A program made the position numbers and the translations under genes. The notes beneath the pieces were generated by a model. That model had not been told where the DNA came from, searched no databases, and saw only the letters and a program-made list of their open reading frames with translations. From DAIODI01 sp036746875 (GTDB lineage Bacteria; Pseudomonadota; Alphaproteobacteria; Rhizobiales; Aestuariivirgaceae), in contig DAIODI010000034.1 of the NCBI GenBank assembly GCA_036746875.1, positions 1 to 18,520 on the forward strand: DNA of 18,520 nucleotides, given 5' to 3'. This document shows, in pieces, positions 5,561 to 12,809 of the stretch (position 1 is the first letter of the stretch; the number at the start of each line of letters is the position of its first letter).

Positions 5561-6441
5561 CCGCCGGGAACGAGTCGCCCGGCGCGTCCTTCCGCGTCGG
5601 CCTCGTGCAGATGCGCTCGGGGCTCGATCCACGGCGCAACATCGCCGACGCGCTGGACCTGATCGGCCAGGCCGTGCGGCAAGGCGCCCGGTTCGTCGTC
5701 ACCCCGGAGATGACCAACATCATGGACTCGCGCCGGAGCGCGCTTGCGGGCGCGGTGCACGAGGCGGCGTCCGATCCGGCCGTGGCGGCTCTGGCCGGCG
5801 CGGCCCGGGCGCACGGTATTCACCTTCTCGCCGGGTCGCTGGCTCTGAAGCAGGGCGACCGGTTCGTCAACCGGGCGATGCTGTTTCTGCCCGACGGCTC
5901 CGTCGCCGCGGCCTACGACAAGATCCACCTGTTCGATGTCGATCTGCCCAACGGCGATGTCTACCGGGAATCGGCCACCTACGACAGCGGCGGCGAGGCG
6001 GTTCTGGCGGCGCTGCCGTGGGGGCTCCTCGGCCTCACCATCTGTTACGACGTGCGCTTCCCCCAGCTGTACCGGGCGCTGGCCAAGGCCGGGGCGGCGT
6101 TCATCGCCATTCCGGCGGCCTTCACGCAGGTGACCGGCGCGGCGCACTGGCACGTGCTGGTGCGGGCGCGCGCCATCGAGACCGGCGCCTTCGTGTTCGC
6201 CGCCGCGCAAGGCGGCCGCCACGAGAACGGGCGCGAGACCTATGGCCACAGCCTCGTGGTGTCGCCGTGGGGCGACGTGCTGGCGGAGGCCGGGACGGAG
6301 CCGGGCGTGATCGTCGCCGACATCGACCCGGCGCAGGTGGCGCTCGCCCGCAGCCGCATTCCCGCTCTTCGGCACGACCGGGCGTTTGCGGCGCCGGCGC
6401 GGGACGCCGCCTCAAGCGAACCGCAACGGCGGGCGTCATGA
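5557..6441 (+). CDS. Nitrilase-family amidase, Nit1/deaminated glutathione amidase type
   Basis: This 294-residue carbon-nitrogen hydrolase has the complete Glu-Lys-Cys catalytic triad: Glu51 in VVTPEMTN, Lys122 in YDKIHLFDVDLP and Cys163 in LTICYDVRFPQLYRALA. The IPAAFTQVTGAAHWHVLVRARAIE block and the EDYGHSLVVSPWG-like region (here ETYGHSLVVSPWG) are characteristic of the Nit1/YbeM branch. Characterised members hydrolyse deaminated glutathione, a side product of transaminases, and so act in metabolite repair. Direct linkage to grxC through a 4-nt ATGA overlap fits that role, which is an inference here. The ATG at 5557 gives the usual N-terminus before FRVGLVQMRSG. The C-terminal 25 residues are Ala- and Arg-rich and not conserved. 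Its stop overlaps the DUF1178 start. Another omega-amidase substrate cannot be excluded. Confidence 0.9.
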   Translation: MTAGNESPGASFRVGLVQMRSGLDPRRNIADALDLIGQAVRQGARFVVTPEMTNIMDSRRSALAGAVHEAASDPAVAALAGAARAHGIHLLAGSLALKQGDRFVNRAMLFLPDGSVAAAYDKIHLFDVDLPNGDVYRESATYDSGGEAVLAALPWGLLGLTICYDVRFPQLYRALAKAGAAFIAIPAAFTQVTGAAHWHVLVRARAIETGAFVFAAAQGGRHENGRETYGHSLVVSPWGDVLAEAGTEPGVIVADIDPAQVALARSRIPALRHDRAFAAPARDAASSEPQRRAS

Positions 6442-6893
6442 TCCGCTACGATCTGCAGTGCGCCAGAGGCCACGTCTTCGACGGCTGGTTCCGCGACAGC
6501 GCCGCCTACGCCGCGCAGGCCGCGGCGGGCGATGTCGCGTGCCCGCAGTGCGGCGACACGGCGGTGGAGAAGCAGCTGATGACGCCGCGCCTGCCGGCGA
6601 AGTCGAACCGCAGATCCGGGCCTCGCCCGCCCGAGCCGGTCGCCATGCACGCGGGGCTGCGCGACGAGCGCACGCGCAAGCTGGCCGAGATGGTCCGCGA
6701 GCTGCGCCGCCATGTCGAGCAGAACGCCGACTACGTGGGCGATCGCTTCGCCGAGGAGGCGCGCCGCATCCACTACGAGGAGAGCGAGGCGCGCGGCATC
6801 TATGGCGAGGCGACGCTTGAGGACGCGCGCGAGCTTCTGGAGGAGGGCATCGCCGTCGCGCCGCTGCCGCGGCCGCCGGACGAGGCGAATTGA
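6438..6893 (+). CDS. DUF1178 family protein
   Basis: This 151-residue protein starts MIRYDLQCARGHVFDGWFRD, the family hallmark. Cys8 and His12 with Cys35 and Cys38 (CPQC) suggest a small zinc-ribbon-like N-terminal domain. A Pro- and Arg-rich linker (about 52-72) is followed by a helical C-terminal half with RHVEQNADYVGDRFAEEAR and RIHYEESEARGIYGEAT, also conserved in the family. The function is unknown. The ATG at 6438 overlaps the amidase stop (ATGA), so it is the last gene of a tightly coupled comF-grxC-amidase unit. Such conserved linkage hints at a shared role, but nothing in the sequence defines it. It converges on ubiG, with 57 bp between stops. Confidence 0.88.
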   Translation: MIRYDLQCARGHVFDGWFRDSAAYAAQAAAGDVACPQCGDTAVEKQLMTPRLPAKSNRRSGPRPPEPVAMHAGLRDERTRKLAEMVRELRRHVEQNADYVGDRFAEEARRIHYEESEARGIYGEATLEDARELLEEGIAVAPLPRPPDEAN

Positions 6894-6897
6894 GCGG

Positions 6898-6914
6898 TTC
6901 GGCGAAGCGCCGGA
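6898..6914. terminator. Hairpin between convergent DUF1178 and ubiG
   Basis: TTCGGCG (6898-6904) can pair with CGCCGGA (6908-6914) over an AAG loop, with one G-U pair. It sits in the 57-bp gap between two convergent stops, a natural place for a shared terminator. There is no U-tract on either side, so it would be an atypical one. Confidence 0.35.
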
Positions 6915-6950
6915 CGAGCCTGCGGAATTCGCCCTTGTCGCGCCCGCCGA

Positions 6951-7733
6951 TCAGCCGGGCTTCGCCTGCCCGACCAGCATGTAGTTCACGTCCATGTCGC
7001 GCGAACGCCGCCACTGGCCGGTAAGCGGATTGTAGACGACGCCCTCCCGGCCCTTCACGGCAAGGCCGGCCTCGCCCAGCCAGCCCTCGAGCTCCGCCGG
7101 GGTGATGAACTTCTCCCACTGGTGGGTGCCCTTCGGCAGCCAGCCCAGCACGTACTCGGCCCCGATGATGGCGAGCCCGAACGCCTTGAGCGTGCGGTTG
7201 AGGGTGGCGGCGAACAGCAGCCCGTTGGGGTTGAGCATCGCGGCGCAGGTGGCGACGAAGGCCCGCGGGTCGGTGACATGCTCGACCACCTCCATGGCCA
7301 GCACCATGTCGAAGCGCTCGCCTTCCGCCACCAGCGCCTCCGCCGTCGTGGCGCGGTAATCGATGGCGAGATCGTGCTCGGCGGCGTGCGTCATGGCGGT
7401 GCGGATGTTCTTCTCCGACGGGTCGATCGCCATCACCGAAGCGCCAAGCCGCGCCATCGGCTCGCTGAGCAGGCCGCCGCCGCATCCCACATCGAGAAGC
7501 CGAAGGCCCGCCAGCGGCCTGAGGCTCACCGGTTCGCGGTTGAGGAGCGCCGTGGTCTGGTCGCGAATCCAGGCGATCCGCACCGGGTTGAAGCGATGCA
7601 GGACGGAGAACTTGCCGTCCGGATCCCACCATTGCGCCGCTAGCGCCGAAAATCGGGCGACCTCGGCGGGGTCCACGCTGGTGCGCCCGGCGGGCGCAGG
7701 CGGGGTTTCAGGCCGAAAAGCGGGTTCTGACAT
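6951..7733 (-). CDS. ubiG: Ubiquinone biosynthesis O-methyltransferase UbiG
   Basis: UbiG catalyses the two O-methylations of the ubiquinone ring at the membrane surface using S-adenosylmethionine. The 260-residue product carries the family entry block VDPAEVARFSALAAQWWDPDGKF (about 20-42), FNPVRIAWIRDQ, and the SAM-binding motif I DVGCGGGLLSEPMARLGA at 81-98. Also present are the acidic IDPSEKNI strand, the EVVEHV motif (148-153), and LNRTLKAFGLAIIGAEYVLGW with KGTHQWEKF. The tail ends SRDMDVNYMLVGQAKPG. The length agrees with E. coli UbiG (240) plus a short N-terminal extension. The ATG at 7733 is the first plausible start, though its Shine-Dalgarno sequence is weak. It is divergent from lysC across 174 bp, a common alphaproteobacterial arrangement. 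Confidence 0.95.
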   Translation of the reverse strand: MSEPAFRPETPPAPAGRTSVDPAEVARFSALAAQWWDPDGKFSVLHRFNPVRIAWIRDQTTALLNREPVSLRPLAGLRLLDVGCGGGLLSEPMARLGASVMAIDPSEKNIRTAMTHAAEHDLAIDYRATTAEALVAEGERFDMVLAMEVVEHVTDPRAFVATCAAMLNPNGLLFAATLNRTLKAFGLAIIGAEYVLGWLPKGTHQWEKFITPAELEGWLGEAGLAVKGREGVVYNPLTGQWRRSRDMDVNYMLVGQAKPG

Positions 7734-7787
7734 GGAAAACGGGTCCAAAACTCTGCCGGAGACGGGAAACCGGCTCCGCCGCCTGTA

Positions 7788-7816
7788 TTGCATACCTCGG
7801 GCGCTTGCGGCTATGA
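7788..7816 (+). promoter_or_regulatory. Probable lysC promoter
   Basis: TTGCAT (7788-7793), a 17-nt spacer and CTATGA (7811-7816) fit the alphaproteobacterial sigma-70 pattern CTTGAC-N17-CTATAT well. Transcription from about 7823 would give an 85-nt leader before the lysC ATG. Confidence 0.4.
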
Positions 7817-7907
7817 GATCGCGCGCGTCGGAAAGGCGCATCTGCCGTGCCGGGAACGGGCCGCACGCCGCGAGGCCAGGGTTTCCCCAGAAAAACAAGG
7901 AATGGCC

Positions 7908-9161
7908 ATGGGCCGTCTGGTGATGAAATTCGGCGGGACGTCCGTCGCCGACATCGAGCGAATCCGCAACGTGGCGCGCCATGTCGAACGCGAGGTGAGG
8001 GACGGCCACGAGGTGGCGGTGGTGGTTTCCGCCATGGCCGGCACGACCGACCGGCTGGTCGGCTGGTGCCGCGAGGCGGCGGCCCTGCATGACGCCCGCG
8101 AGTATGACGCCGTAGTGGCCTCGGGCGAGCAGGTGACGGCCGGGCTTCTCGCCATCGTGCTCCAGGACATGGGCATTCCGGCGCGGTCGTGGACCGGATG
8201 GCAGGTGCCGGTGAAGACCGACGGCGTGCACGGCGCGGCGCGCATTCTCGACATCGACGTGTCGGAGGTGGTGAAGCGGCTGTCGCAGGGCCAGGTGGCG
8301 GTGATGGCGGGTTTCCAGGGCATCGGGCCGGACCGGCGGATCACCACGCTGGGGCGCGGCGGCTCCGACACCAGCGCCGTGGCGCTGGCGGCGGCGCTCT
8401 CGGCGCGCTGCGACATCTACACCGACGTTGACGGCGTCTACACCACCGACCCGCGCATCGTGGAGCGGGCGCGCAAGGCCGAGCGCATCTCCTACGAGGA
8501 AATGCTGGAGATGGCGTCCCTCGGCTCCAAGGTGCTGCAGACGCGCTCCGTCGAGCTGGCCATGGTATACAAGGTGCCGCTGCAGGTGCGCTCCAGCTTC
8601 GAGCCGCCGGACGCGCCGCGCCAGAACCGTCCGGACGGCTCCGGCCCCGGCACCATCGTTTGCGACGAGGACAAGATCGTGGAACAGCAGGTCGTGAGCG
8701 GCATCGCCTATTCCAAGGACGAGGCGAAGGTCTCGATCCGCCGGGTCAAGGACAAGCCCGGCGTGTCAGCGGGCATCTTCGGGCCGCTGGCCGAGGCGAA
8801 CATCTCGGTGGACATGATCGTGCAGAACGTCTCCACTGATGGGCAGACGGCGAACATCACCTTCACCATCGCCACGAAGGATCTGGCCCGCACGCTCGAG
8901 GTTCTGGAGCAGGCGAGGGAGAAGATCGGTTATCACGAGCTTCTGCACGCCACCGGCGTCGCCAAGGTGTCGATCATCGGCATCGGCATGAGAAGCCACG
9001 CCGGCGTGGCGGCGCGCATGTTCAAGACGCTCGCCGACAAGGGCATCAACATTCAGGCGATCACCACCTCCGAAATCAAGGTTTCGGTGCTGATCGACGC
9101 CGCCTATACCGAACTCGCCGTGCGCGCGCTGCACACCGCCTACGGCCTCGACGCGGCCTGA
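7908..9161 (+). CDS. lysC: Aspartate kinase (aspartokinase) LysC
   Basis: Aspartokinase phosphorylates aspartate, the first step to lysine, threonine, methionine and diaminopimelate for the cell wall. The 417-residue product has the kinase signature KFGGTSV at residues 7-13, LGRGGSDTSAVALAAAL at 148-164, DIYTDVDGVYTTDPRIV at about 169-185 and MLEMASLGSKVLQTRSVELA at about 199-218. Two ACT domains follow. The first lies near 270-335 with KPGVSAGIFGPLAEANISVD, the second near 350-415 with KVSIIGIGMRSHAGVAARMF and GINIQAITTSEIKVSVLI. They predict feedback inhibition, typically by lysine and/or threonine. The ATG at 7908 is chosen because AAGG (7897-7900) lies 7 nt upstream; an in-frame ATG at 7902 is too close to it. 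ptsP follows after 74 bp. Confidence 0.97.
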   Translation: MGRLVMKFGGTSVADIERIRNVARHVEREVRDGHEVAVVVSAMAGTTDRLVGWCREAAALHDAREYDAVVASGEQVTAGLLAIVLQDMGIPARSWTGWQVPVKTDGVHGAARILDIDVSEVVKRLSQGQVAVMAGFQGIGPDRRITTLGRGGSDTSAVALAAALSARCDIYTDVDGVYTTDPRIVERARKAERISYEEMLEMASLGSKVLQTRSVELAMVYKVPLQVRSSFEPPDAPRQNRPDGSGPGTIVCDEDKIVEQQVVSGIAYSKDEAKVSIRRVKDKPGVSAGIFGPLAEANISVDMIVQNVSTDGQTANITFTIATKDLARTLEVLEQAREKIGYHELLHATGVAKVSIIGIGMRSHAGVAARMFKTLADKGINIQAITTSEIKVSVLIDAAYTELAVRALHTAYGLDAA

Positions 9162-9188
9162 ACCGGACGCCGTCACAAGGGACCGCCG

Positions 9189-9236
9189 ATGCCCGCCAAA
9201 CGACGCAACCGACCGACGGAGAAGGGCGCCGCCTGA
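9189..9236 (+). CDS. Possible 15-codon leader ORF overlapping the ptsP start
   Basis: An ATG at 9189, preceded by AAGGGA (9177-9182) at an ideal 6-nt spacer, opens a frame for the basic peptide MPAKRRNRPTEKGAA. Its TGA (9234-9236) shares one base with the ptsP ATG (TGATG), the classic layout for translational coupling. The body also contains the AAGGG that would serve ptsP. It may be a real leader peptide or a chance ORF; its short length gives no codon statistics. Confidence 0.35.
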   Translation: MPAKRRNRPTEKGAA

Positions 9237-11500
9237 TGCCTCAGCCCGCCTTAGGCCCGCGTGTCCTTCTCAGACGGCTGCGCGAGGTCATGGCGGAACC
9301 CGTGGCGGCGCAGAAGCGGCTCGACAAGATCGTCAAGCTGATCGCGGCCAACATGGTGGCCGAGGTGTGCTCGATCTATGTGCTGCGCTCGGCGGGCGAT
9401 CTCGAACTGTACGCCACCGAGGGCCTGAAGCTCGAGGCGGTCCACCGCAGCCGCCTCAAGGTGGGAGAAGGTCTCGTCGGCACCATCGCGCAGGCGGGCG
9501 AGCCTCTGAACCTCGCCGAGGCGATGACGCACCCGGCGTTCAAGTACCTCCCGGAGACGGGCGAGGAAATCTACTCCTCGTTCCTTGGCGTGCCGCTGCT
9601 GCGATCCGGCCAGGTCATCGGCGTGCTGGTGGTGCAGAACCGCGCCAGGCGTCACTACTCGGAGGAGGAGGAGGAGGCGCTCCAGACCACCGCCATGGTG
9701 CTCGCCGAGGTGATCGCGGCGGGCGAACTGCGGGAGCTCGCCCAGGCGACGCAGGCCGATGTCGGGCGCATGCGCGGCCATCATCTCAAGGGCGAGGCGC
9801 TGGCCGACGGCATCGCGCTTGGCCATGTGGTGCTGCATGAGCCGCGCGTCGTCATCACCAACCTGATCGCCGAGAACGTCCAGGAGGAGAAGGACCGCCT
9901 CGACGAGGCGATCAAGGTGTTGCGCCAGCAGGTGGACACGCTGATCGGCCGGCTCAGTCTTTCGGAAAGCGGCGAACATGACGAGGTGCTCGAAACCTTT
10001 CGCATGTTCGCCCACGACCGCGGCTGGGTGCGGCGCATTCGCGAGGCGGTCGACACCGGTCTCACGGCGGAAGCGGCGGTGGAGCGCGTGCAGGGCGAGA
10101 ACCGGGCGCGCATGGCGCGGCAGGCTGACGCCTACCTGCGCGACCGTATGCACGATCTCGACGATCTCGCCAACCGGCTGTTGCGGATTCTCACCGGCCA
10201 GACCGGAACGGCGGCCAAGGGCCAGTTGCCGCGCGATGCGATCATCGTGGCGCGCTCGATGGGTCCGGCGGAGCTTCTCGATTACGACCGGACCCGGCTG
10301 CGGGCGCTGATCCTCTCGGAAGCCGGCTCGACGAGCCATGTCGCCATCGTGGCGCTGGCGCTCGGCGTGCCGGCGGTCGGCCAGGTGGAGCCGATCCTCG
10401 ATCTCGTCGACACCGGCGATCCGGTCATCGTCGACGGCGGCCTCGGCGAAATCCACGTCCGCCCCTCGGCGGCGATCGAGCAGGCGTACGTCGAAAAGGT
10501 GCGCTTCTACGCCCGCCGGCAGGCTAAGTACCGCGAGCTGACCGGGCGGCTGGCCGTGACGCTCGACGGCGAGCGGGTGCGGATCAACATCAACGCCGGG
10601 CTGCTCGTGGACGTGCCGCACCTCGCCGAGTCCGGCGCGGACGGCATCGGACTGTTCCGCACCGAACTGCAGTTCATGCTGAGCCCGCGCTTTCCCAGGC
10701 TTGAGACGCAGCGGCGGTTCTATGCGGGCGTGCTGGACGCGGCGGGCGCCGCGCCCGTGGTGTTCCGCACGCTCGACATCGGCTCCGACAAGACGCTGCC
10801 GTATCTGGCGCCGCCGCGCGAGGACAACCCGGCGCTCGGCTTCCGCGCCATCCGCTTCGCGCTGGAGCGCCCGGCGCTGATGCAGCTTCAGGTGCGCGCG
10901 TTCCTGCTCGCCGCGGCCGGGCGCACCCTCAACCTGATGTTCCCGATGGTCGCCGACCTCGCCGAGTTCGCGCGCGCCCGCGAAGTCGTTCACGCCGAAC
11001 GCGCCTGGCTCGAAGCGCGCGGCCACGCCGCGCCAAGCGCAATCCGGCTGGGCGCCATGGTCGAGGTGCCCTCGCTTCTGTGGCAGCTTGGCCATCTGCT
11101 CAAGGAAGTGGATTTCCTGTCGATCGGCTCGAACGATCTGATCCAGTACCTGTTCGCCTCCGACCGCGGCCACCCCCGCCTCGCCGGGCGTTATGATTCT
11201 CTCAGTCCAACGGCGCTCATCGCCATTCGCTCCATTGTACGGGCGGCGCAGGCGCGGGGCGTGCCGGTGACGCTGTGCGGGGAAATGGCGGGCCGCCCGC
11301 TTGAGGCGATGGCGCTGATCGGCCTCGGTCTGCGTTCGGTGTCGATGGCGCCGGCGGCGGTCGGGCCGGTGAAGTCCATGGTGCTGGCGCTCGATGCGGG
11401 CAAGCTTGCCCGCTTCATGGAGCCGCTGCTGGAGAGCCCCGTCGCCAGTCTCAGGGCCGCCCTGACGGCGCAGGCCAAGACCATCCTCGGCATCGTGTAG
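9236..11500 (+). CDS. ptsP: Nitrogen-type PTS enzyme I PtsP (PEP-protein phosphotransferase with GAF domain)
   Basis: PtsP (EI-Ntr) takes phosphate from phosphoenolpyruvate and passes it to NPr (PtsO) and EIIA-Ntr, a regulatory cascade that reports nitrogen and carbon state. The 754-residue product has an N-terminal GAF domain (about 20-165; VGEGLVGTIAQAGEPLNLAEA), which in studied homologues senses glutamine or 2-oxoglutarate. A helical NPr-binding region follows (about 185-320). The phosphohistidine domain has His368 in SEAGSTSHVAIVALALGVPA. The PEP-binding TIM barrel shows GADGIGLFRTELQFM (467-481), RTLDIGSDKTLPYL (511-524), IGSNDLIQYLFASDR (630-644) and the active-site LCGEMAGRP with Cys681. 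All key residues are present. The ATG at 9236 agrees with family N-termini (GPRVLLRRLREVM). ptsO and ptsN are not in the window. Confidence 0.96.
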   Translation: MPQPALGPRVLLRRLREVMAEPVAAQKRLDKIVKLIAANMVAEVCSIYVLRSAGDLELYATEGLKLEAVHRSRLKVGEGLVGTIAQAGEPLNLAEAMTHPAFKYLPETGEEIYSSFLGVPLLRSGQVIGVLVVQNRARRHYSEEEEEALQTTAMVLAEVIAAGELRELAQATQADVGRMRGHHLKGEALADGIALGHVVLHEPRVVITNLIAENVQEEKDRLDEAIKVLRQQVDTLIGRLSLSESGEHDEVLETFRMFAHDRGWVRRIREAVDTGLTAEAAVERVQGENRARMARQADAYLRDRMHDLDDLANRLLRILTGQTGTAAKGQLPRDAIIVARSMGPAELLDYDRTRLRALILSEAGSTSHVAIVALALGVPAVGQVEPILDLVDTGDPVIVDGGLGEIHVRPSAAIEQAYVEKVRFYARRQAKYRELTGRLAVTLDGERVRININAGLLVDVPHLAESGADGIGLFRTELQFMLSPRFPRLETQRRFYAGVLDAAGAAPVVFRTLDIGSDKTLPYLAPPREDNPALGFRAIRFALERPALMQLQVRAFLLAAAGRTLNLMFPMVADLAEFARAREVVHAERAWLEARGHAAPSAIRLGAMVEVPSLLWQLGHLLKEVDFLSIGSNDLIQYLFASDRGHPRLAGRYDSLSPTALIAIRSIVRAAQARGVPVTLCGEMAGRPLEAMALIGLGLRSVSMAPAAVGPVKSMVLALDAGKLARFMEPLLESPVASLRAALTAQAKTILGIV

Positions 11501-11515
11501 CGCTCCGGGACGGCT

Positions 11516-11532
11516 CCGGCGCGGAACGCCGG
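11516..11532 (+). terminator. Weak terminator candidate after ptsP
   Basis: CCGGCG (11516-11521) pairs with CGCCGG (11527-11532) over a 5-nt loop, 16 bp after the ptsP stop. The T-rich segment (TTCTTACCTTTTT) begins only about 11 nt later, so this is not a classical intrinsic terminator. Confidence 0.35.
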
Positions 11533-11654
11533 GTCATAAACACTATTCTTACCTTTTTCAGTCAGGATCAACGCCAACTTGCCGCTGTCATGCGGCCATT
11601 GGCGCAAGTCTGCGACGCCGGTTGCCGGGGATGCGGCGTCCGGCGTGCCAGCCC

Positions 11655-11659
11655 GGGAG
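11655..11659 (+). promoter_or_regulatory. Ribosome binding site deciding the RodZ-like start
   Basis: GGGAG ends 10 nt before the ATG at 11670. It favours that start over the in-frame ATG at 11631 and TTG at 11622. Confidence 0.45.
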
Positions 11660-11669
11660 CGATCGCGAA

Positions 11670-12731
11670 ATGGTGAGTGACGCCCGCAGTTATCAGGCCC
11701 CGCAAGGGTCGTTCGTGTTCTTTCGTCCTAAGCCCGACGGCGACATCGATCCGGCGGGCGAGGCCGGCTGGTTCCTGCAGCGTGAGCGTGAGCGGCGTGA
11801 CGAAACGCTGGAGGACGCCGGCTGGGCGACCGGCGTTCACCCGCATCACCTGCAGGCGATCGAGGCGGGCGATCTCACCGGATTGCCGTGGCGCGGCGAA
11901 GCGCTCGACATGATCGGCGCCTACGCCGGCCACCTGGGCTTCGACCCCGAACCGCTCAAGCAGCACTACGCCCAGTTCCTGCCGCGGACCGCGCCCCGAG
12001 CGGTGGCGCTTGCCGGCAAGACGCCGAGGCCGCTGGGCAGCGCCAAGATCATCGTGATGCCCTGTCTGAAAATGGCGCGGGACCGCATGACCGGCGCCGG
12101 GGGGATCGTCGCGGCGGTCGCAGGCGCTGTCCTGCTGATCGGCGTCGCCGCCTGGGTGATGTCGCCCTCCACCGACAACCGCATGGCCGCCGCCGCGCCG
12201 CCCGCAAGCCAGCAGGGGGTGACCAGCGTCGCGTCGATCTCCAGCGCTCCCGAAGCGCCGGCTGAGGACACGAGGTCGATCTCCGCCGCCGACACCGCCA
12301 TTGCGGAGGTCGACTCCCTCGCCGCGCTCATCGAGCGCGAAACCACGGGCGAAATCTCTTCCGCGTCCGGGCCGGCCGAAGGCGTCGCCCCGGTGGCGAC
12401 CGCCGCCGCGCCGCCCGCCCCGCAACCGGCTCCGGCCGCCGGGTCCACAGGCACGGTTTACGGCGCCGAGAACGCCGACGCGCGCGTGGTGCTCACCGCG
12501 GTTGAGGAGGTGTGGATCCGCCTTGAGGAAAACGGCCAGTTGGTGCTGAGCCAGACCCTGAAGCGCGGCGACACGGTGCGGGTGCCGAACCGGTCGGGCA
12601 TGATGGTCATCGCCCGCGACGGCGGGCTCGTCGGCGTCGCCGTGGATGGCGTGGACAAGGGCACGCTGGGGCGGCGCGGCGAGATCGTCGTCGGGCGCTC
12701 GGTGGATGCGCGTTCGCTGACCAGCGGTTGA
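11670..12731 (+). CDS. RodZ-like protein: HTH_25 domain, one membrane helix, DUF4115 domain
   Basis: This 353-residue protein has the RodZ architecture. An N-terminal helix-turn-helix (about 34-100) reads GWFLQRERERRDETLEDAG, then THLQAIEAGD-like HHLQAIEAGDLTGLPWRGEA and GAYAGHLGFDPEPL. A basic juxtamembrane stretch leads to a single transmembrane helix at about 144-164 (GGIVAAVAGAVLLIGVAAWV). An Ala-, Pro- and Ser-rich periplasmic linker covers about 168-262. The C-terminal DUF4115/RodZ_C beta domain covers about 268-350 (VEEVWIRLEENGQLVLSQTL, RGDTVRVPNRSGM). RodZ anchors MreB to the membrane and helps set rod shape; that this protein does so is an inference. The ATG at 11670 has GGGAG 10 nt upstream. 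The gene follows ptsP after 169 bp and precedes prfA by 78 bp. Confidence 0.85.
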   Translation: MVSDARSYQAPQGSFVFFRPKPDGDIDPAGEAGWFLQRERERRDETLEDAGWATGVHPHHLQAIEAGDLTGLPWRGEALDMIGAYAGHLGFDPEPLKQHYAQFLPRTAPRAVALAGKTPRPLGSAKIIVMPCLKMARDRMTGAGGIVAAVAGAVLLIGVAAWVMSPSTDNRMAAAAPPASQQGVTSVASISSAPEAPAEDTRSISAADTAIAEVDSLAALIERETTGEISSASGPAEGVAPVATAAAPPAPQPAPAAGSTGTVYGAENADARVVLTAVEEVWIRLEENGQLVLSQTLKRGDTVRVPNRSGMMVIARDGGLVGVAVDGVDKGTLGRRGEIVVGRSVDARSLTSG

Positions 12732-12809
12732 GGCTGAGCGCCGTTCTGCGCTAGAACCCGCGGGCCTGAGGGCGGAGCTTGACGCGCCGCCGGGCGCAGC
12801 CGAGGGGTC

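Noticed and set aside
9251..11173. Minus-strand 640-codon open frame opposite ptsP
   Set aside because: The plus strand encodes a complete PtsP with all catalytic motifs. The antisense frame is a high-GC shadow rich in His, Arg and Gly with no family resemblance.
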